A DNA stretch of 64,000 nucleotides from Undaria pinnatifida (taxonomy: Eukaryota > Sar > Phaeophyceae > Laminariales > Alariaceae). The notes under the pieces are model-generated. The model saw only the letters and a list, made by a program, of their open reading frames with translations, ran no database searches and was not told the DNA's origin. Below, one piece after another: positions 58,986 through 64,000 of this stretch. The DNA is taken from contig JABAKD010000012.1 in NCBI GenBank assembly GCA_012845835.1, forward strand, positions 806,001 through 870,000, in the 5' to 3' direction. Both the position numbers and the translations under genes were made by a program. Each line of letters begins with the position of its first letter. The first letter of the stretch is position 1.

Positions 58986-60318
58986 GACGCTGTACAACAT
59001 TATACCTGGTATGTATATTGGCGTTGGCGTTGGTTGGCAACGACGCTGCAAAATCTGCCAATCACTGCGTGAGCTAGGCAACCAGGGTACTTGTTTCTTT
59101 TTTTTTTGGCGGTCACGCCGTGATGGTTATCAAGTTAGCCCATATTGTGAGGGATGGGGAACCCTAACTCCGCACAAGGGGAATGATCGCATCACGTAGT
59201 GTGAATATGGTGAGGCACCCACAAGGCAGTTACATAGTAATACCCATTGCTGCCTCTGGAGAGGCCACACCAGAAAACAAGGTAACTCATTGGCGGCGTA
59301 ATCCTTAAGCAAGAAAGCAGGCACAAGGTGCCGAAGACTCTTACAAGCGGTTCTTGGGAGGATACAGTTCATCCTTCATGCGACTCGCCGAACACCTCAC
59401 GGCGCTTCACGCTTGGTGCAAGCAATGTCTGCCTGGTTGGTGAAAACCCGACGTGCTCCGTCCGGGCATAGTATGGATGCGAGGGTCTATGGCCATACGA
59501 CTACGGCCATGCATAAACTGAGTACAATCCCCTTACCCTCCCGCTGACGGCGAAACAGGACGGCGATAGGATAAGCAAGCAGGTTTTACGTAATATATGG
59601 AAAAGCGTACGTAATGAGCGCCCAAACGTTGGAGGTGTCTCTATTAGGAGTAGGAACGGTGCTCCGTCTCGAAAGGGATGCGTGGTCAATGGTCAAATGA
59701 CTAAGGCAAGCAACAAATGAGTGCGCCACCCCCCCCCCTCCCCCCTCCTTTCCCCCCCTACGCCCCCCCCCCCCCGCCCCGTTAAAAACTCCGCCCTCCC
59801 CTCACGGGCGATACGACTTACAGGACATACTTCGAAGTACATGATAAACTGATTCATTCCTACCACAGCCGTCAGGTTATCGTCCAAAAAACGGGTTTTA
59901 TACTTTCCGCGCACAGATTGAATCCCCCCCCCCCCCGCCCCCCACGCCTCCTTTTCAACCCCCCGCCCCTAAAAACTCCGCCCTCCCCTCACCGGGTATA
60001 CGAATTACGGGATATGCTTGATAAACTGATGCATTCCTTCCACAGCCGTCAGATTTTGTCTCACCCAAAAAATGAGTTGTATAGTTTCCGCGCACAGATT
60101 GATTAACACCAGCCTGTTGACCCTGGCACAAGATATGTACCCTGCTGTAGTTCTAAGGGGAGTCGCCGACCTATATCCTTCATGCGGACACACCCAGTAA
60201 AACGCGCGATCGGATTATCACACACAGCTTGCAAAGATGAGTTTCGACGAATTCTTCGTTCTCACAGCTGGAGTGTATTTTAATTTTTATAACAATAAAT
60301 ACCCGTGGGCATTACATA
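58986..60318. repeat. Third copy of the 9,125-10,460 / 37,786-39,103 block
   Basis: It runs in the same orientation as 37,786-39,103, starting acgctgtacaacattatacc. It ends at gggcattacat, where the sequence jumps to acataaaacgtattc and reverses direction relative to the 34-37.7 kb block. Confidence 0.85.
59100..59530 (-). repeat. Rep-A dispersed repeat, inverted
   Basis: It is the third paralogue of the longest Rep-A copy, with the same landmarks and the same ends. Confidence 0.75.
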
Positions 60319-63300
60319 CATAAAACGTATTCTTCGAAGTAGGACCTAACTGTGCGCGTGGTGCCAGATCTAGGCGATGTTGTCACATGGTGGGGGCACA
60401 TGGCGCTTATACGGCACTACGTCTTGGTGGCTGTCTACTGCTGTCTATTGTCTACCAGGTACCGGTAGTCAGCAGCAGCGACTTCACCGACACGAATGCA
60501 TGGAAACAAACATCAAGACACAGCAGCAGTGGCAGCAGCAGCAGCAGCAGCAGCAGCGGCAGCAGCAGCAGCGGCAGCAACAACAGCCCCAGCCCGGAGC
60601 CAAACGGGCCAAACCTGGTCCGAAACACGGCTTCGCCGCTATCGCATCGAACAACGACTACTCGTCACATTTCTGAACGGCCAACTACGACCCGACCTGC
60701 GTACTTGAAAAGACAAAATTATGCTACGTACTGGTTAGCTATCAATAGTTCGCCTTGTTGCGTAATCTCCCCGATGCCATTGACGATGCACTTGATACCC
60801 TCTACGAGCCCAATGCCGTCTTAAGTCAGTTCCTAGAGTCTGCTAGTATGACATTTTGTTTTTTCTTTCCTTTCCTTGCTTTCTTGTCTTGTCTTTTCTT
60901 GCTTTTCTTGTCTTTTCTTGTCTTTCCTTTCCTTTTTCGTTTTTCGATTTCTTTTCTTCCCTTGCCTTTATCTTCTTTTCTTTTCTTCGTTTCTTTTTTT
61001 TAATCTACTTGCGTCTGTCGTGCGTATGCGTAGTGATAGGTACTACGTGCAATATAGACTATACTTGTACGTGGTAGTCTTTCTTGGGTGGCAAGCGGTA
61101 TAGTCGGTTTTTCCAGGCGCGAGTAGTGAGACGTATGCACCAGCATGGACCTGGCACATCGTAGGCTGACTCCCGATTTCACTTTTTATACCTGGTATGT
61201 TTCTGGTGGAGGCATGAATTGCGTCAGCTGTGATGTAGACTACCGTAATTGTGCGAGTCATCGCACCCCCGTGCGATCGATTTTTAAATGATTCCTAACT
61301 TTGATTTTTATCACACAGGGGTGCGATAACTCCGGCATGTGTCATGACTCCGGCCCCTGTGCGGAAAATGAATTACCAGGTAAATGATTTGATTTCTCGT
61401 TCTGACGCACACCCCTGTGCGGTAACTCCGACATGCGCGACTCTGAACAAATCACACACCATGCCATGCTGCGATGTGAACGCACACCCCTGTGCGGTAA
61501 CTCCGACATGTGCGGTTCCGAGCAAATCAAACACCCTGCCGTGCTGTGATGTGAACGCACACCCCTGTGAGGCCGACAGGTATGTGCGATACGGAAGAAA
61601 CCACACCCCCCACTGCTGTACTAGTGGCGCACCGTTTGAACGTCCTCCCTGTGCGATACCTAACTCTACCATGTGCTACACGGAACACACCCCTAGGGTG
61701 GAAACTGATAGGCACTGCTGCCTGTGTGCCTGCCTTCCTGCGGTTCGTCCGTACCGCACCCAGAGTACACACCCAGCACAAAAACACACAAAAAAAAACT
61801 GAGTTGTCGGCTGCCGTCGTTCCGTTGCATGAGGTACAGCAGCACTAGGTAGGTCAGCACCGCATCGTGGCAGGGCCGGTGGTTGTTTTTTTTTTTTCTG
61901 GTGCGGTCGCCGAATAAAACAAAACAAAAGCGAGAGTTTTTTTTCATGTACGTATGATATGCACCTGCTACAAACAGCGGTGAGCCCCGGTTACAAACCG
62001 CTACAAAAACGGATCGTGTGGCACAATTTTTATCCTGAGGCCACACGCCACAGCATGCAACGTCACGCTCGAAGGTGGCACCAATATCGGAGTCATCGCA
62101 CCCCTGTGCGATGACTCCGACCCCTGTGCGGAAAATGAATTAAATTATTCCAAACTTGAACAATTAACGCACAGGGGCGCGATGACTCCGGCATGTGCGA
62201 TGACTCCGGCCTGTGCGATGACTCGCACAATTACGGTATGCGTGTACCACCTTTGGTTTGTGTTTTTTCCCTGGGGTATTCCTCAGCTCCAGAGTGACTG
62301 GAGCCTGTCCAGTGACCACGGACTTGATTGTGCGAGTTCGTGTGAGAACAACAACAACAACAAGTACTGGTAGAGATCTGCGCGACCCGACACTAACTGG
62401 CAGCGGCAGCAGCAGCAACAGCAACAGCGCTACGTAATACCAGGTACGTCGTACTTTGCCGGAAAAATCACTAACTCATTCACATGCTTTGATATTGGTC
62501 TAGTCTATTAGTCTAATCCTACTTCTGCCTTGTACCATCGACCGGTGGGTGATACCACGTCCAGCCTTCACAGCAGCAGTATCTCCTTGTGTAGACTACT
62601 GCTGTACGGGTTACGACCATTGCTTACGATGGTCAAAAAAGAGGAAACACTCGTTTGGTTCAATAATCATCATTTTTACTCTCCAACTCGTCTCGTACAT
62701 CGGTCAGGTTTTGTACCTGGTACTGCTGTAGGTTTTACCCTGAGCTAAATCGTCTGGACAAGCAAGCCGTGGTCACAGGGTAGGGTGTCTTCCCTTCTCC
62801 ACGCTCGTACAGCCGATGCTGGTCGCGCAACAGGACACGAACCAAACATTCAAGCACCACGAGATCAGCAGCACAACAGCAGTACCAGGAATGAGGGATG
62901 CTGCTGTAGTACCAGGTACGGGAAAAGGGATACGGCAGCAGTAGATATAAGGCCATAGACTAAGCCCCGAGTTTGCTTCACGATACAGCTACTTCACGAC
63001 AAGCGACCAATAATCCAGGTCCCCCGGCCCAGCAGCCACCCAGACACCCAGACAAATAATTTTATAAAAATTGAAAATTCAAAACTCACAACTCTGCAGC
63101 TCTACAAAATGTAGTTGAGGGCTCCTTGTGCATGCATGACTACTGACTGTTCTACTGCTATACCCGGAAAAGGGAGCAGGTATACTTGATAGGGTGTTTA
63201 GGGGCAACGGGCACATAGACACATTTCGGTGTCATCACGACCATAATTGCACGTCATGGTCCGCAATCATGGTCCTAGTTGCAAGGCATCGCAGATAGCT

Positions 63301-64000
63301 TATCGTAGCATACGTCGTCTACAGAAGAGAGAATGTTGCATGCTTGGCTGGGATTGGAGTGGTGAAAAAATCAGATTGAGAAAAATGGCCGACCGCTTGC
63401 CGTGGAAATTTCTGTCGCACTCTCTGTCGTACTCTCGAGTTGCGCTCACCCCCGTGTGGATGTTTCCCAGGCCAGCGAAGGGCATGCCTGCGCCAGCAGT
63501 TCGGATGGAAGCTAAGGTCCTGAAGCACACCATGGTATCGCTCTGCCAGCCCTAGCTCCATCTCCAAGCGTGCAAGCCTCAACGCATGTTCTTTGTGAAG
63601 TGTGAAGCTGCTACTTGGGGGTTTGCACGTCCATCTAGGTGCGTGCCTGTTGCGGGTAACGGGGACCTGAAACGAACGCGGAGAAACGAAAAGTACCGGT
63701 ATCCAAAGTGCCGGTTCGACTACGAGAGGGGAGCGGGGAGGGACAAGCGAGCAAACCCCCGCAGCACGCGCGATGGGAGTATCACACACAGCTTGAAAAC
63801 ACTACTTTCGACAGTAAATCCTCAATCTCACAGCTGAGGATTAGTCTATATCTATTATTGTGGATAAAAACGAAGAGAACCAGGCTAACAGGAAATTCGG
63901 TCGTACCAGGTACAAAACACGCGCGGCCGGTGAATCACGCAGCATGCAAAGATTGGTACCGACACCTAATTAAATCCATCGAACTCACAGTTGTGTGTAT
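60318..64000. repeat. Third copy of the 10,526-13,300 block (inverted relative to 34,040-37,713)
   Basis: It is colinear with 10,540-13,310 in direct orientation but shares with 34,040-37,713 the TA-flanked element and most micro-insertions, so it derives from that copy. It runs off the window edge. Confidence 0.87.
61243..62236. mobile_element. TA-flanked foldback-type element, copy 2
   Basis: It is the inverted paralogue of the element at 35,830-36,817, about 994 bp with the same TA flanks and CCGTAATTGTGCGA ends. It was duplicated along with its surroundings rather than independently inserted, since the flanks match as well. Confidence 0.8.

Noticed and set aside
1-64000. rRNA genes, complete tRNA genes, complete transposase or reverse transcriptase genes
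   Set aside because: None could be recognised on either strand; only tRNA-like promoter boxes and non-autonomous elements were seen.

Overview
This is eukaryotic nuclear DNA. The evidence is a spliced gene with canonical GT-AG introns, tRNA-derived SINEs, cut-and-paste DNA transposons with target-site duplications, long microsatellites, and no operon-like ORF packing. Nothing fixes the species. Long introns, GTGAGT-type donors and a low-complexity, GC-rich protein kinase would suit an alga or other protist (a stramenopile is a guess). Nearly all listed six-frame ORFs are low-complexity or repeat shadows.

One gene is supported in detail: a protein kinase on the minus strand (about 25.4 kb down to 16.2 kb). 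I could rebuild it as 12 exons whose splice phases all agree, giving about 1020 residues: coiled coil, kinase domain with unusual catalytic motifs (HCD for HRD, DPG for DFG, APPE for APE), then a long Pro/Gly-rich tail ending in three 40-residue repeats. Two more possible 5' exons lie at 25.9-26.3 kb.

The rest is a mosaic of segmental duplications. 1-2,330 is repeated directly at 28,908-32,530. 8,240-14,820 is repeated inverted at 32,536-40,003. 2,990-7,065 is repeated inverted at 42,137-46,310. The 3' part of the kinase gene (15,840-19,240) is repeated inverted at 46,310-49,560. The block from about 40.5 kb to 49.56 kb is then mirrored at 49.92-58.985 kb as a near-identical palindrome of about 9 kb per arm, whose 360-bp hinge is a string of small alternating hairpins. 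Beyond it, 58,986-60,318 copies 37,786-39,103 directly, and 60,318-64,000 copies the 34,040-37,713 block inverted.

Because most loci exist in two or three copies, insertions can be read off against empty sites. This reveals a 1,300-bp hAT-type element with an 8-bp duplication, a nested pogo-like MITE, a ~990-bp TA-flanked foldback-type element, a tRNA-derived SINE, and, most unexpectedly, two classes of tiny TA-flanked insertions (TA-CCAGG-TA and TA-GAC-TA) scattered through the window. These resemble transposon excision footprints. The palindrome places two extra copies of the kinase's last exons head-to-head, so read-through of the hinge would give a long hairpin RNA matching the parent gene.
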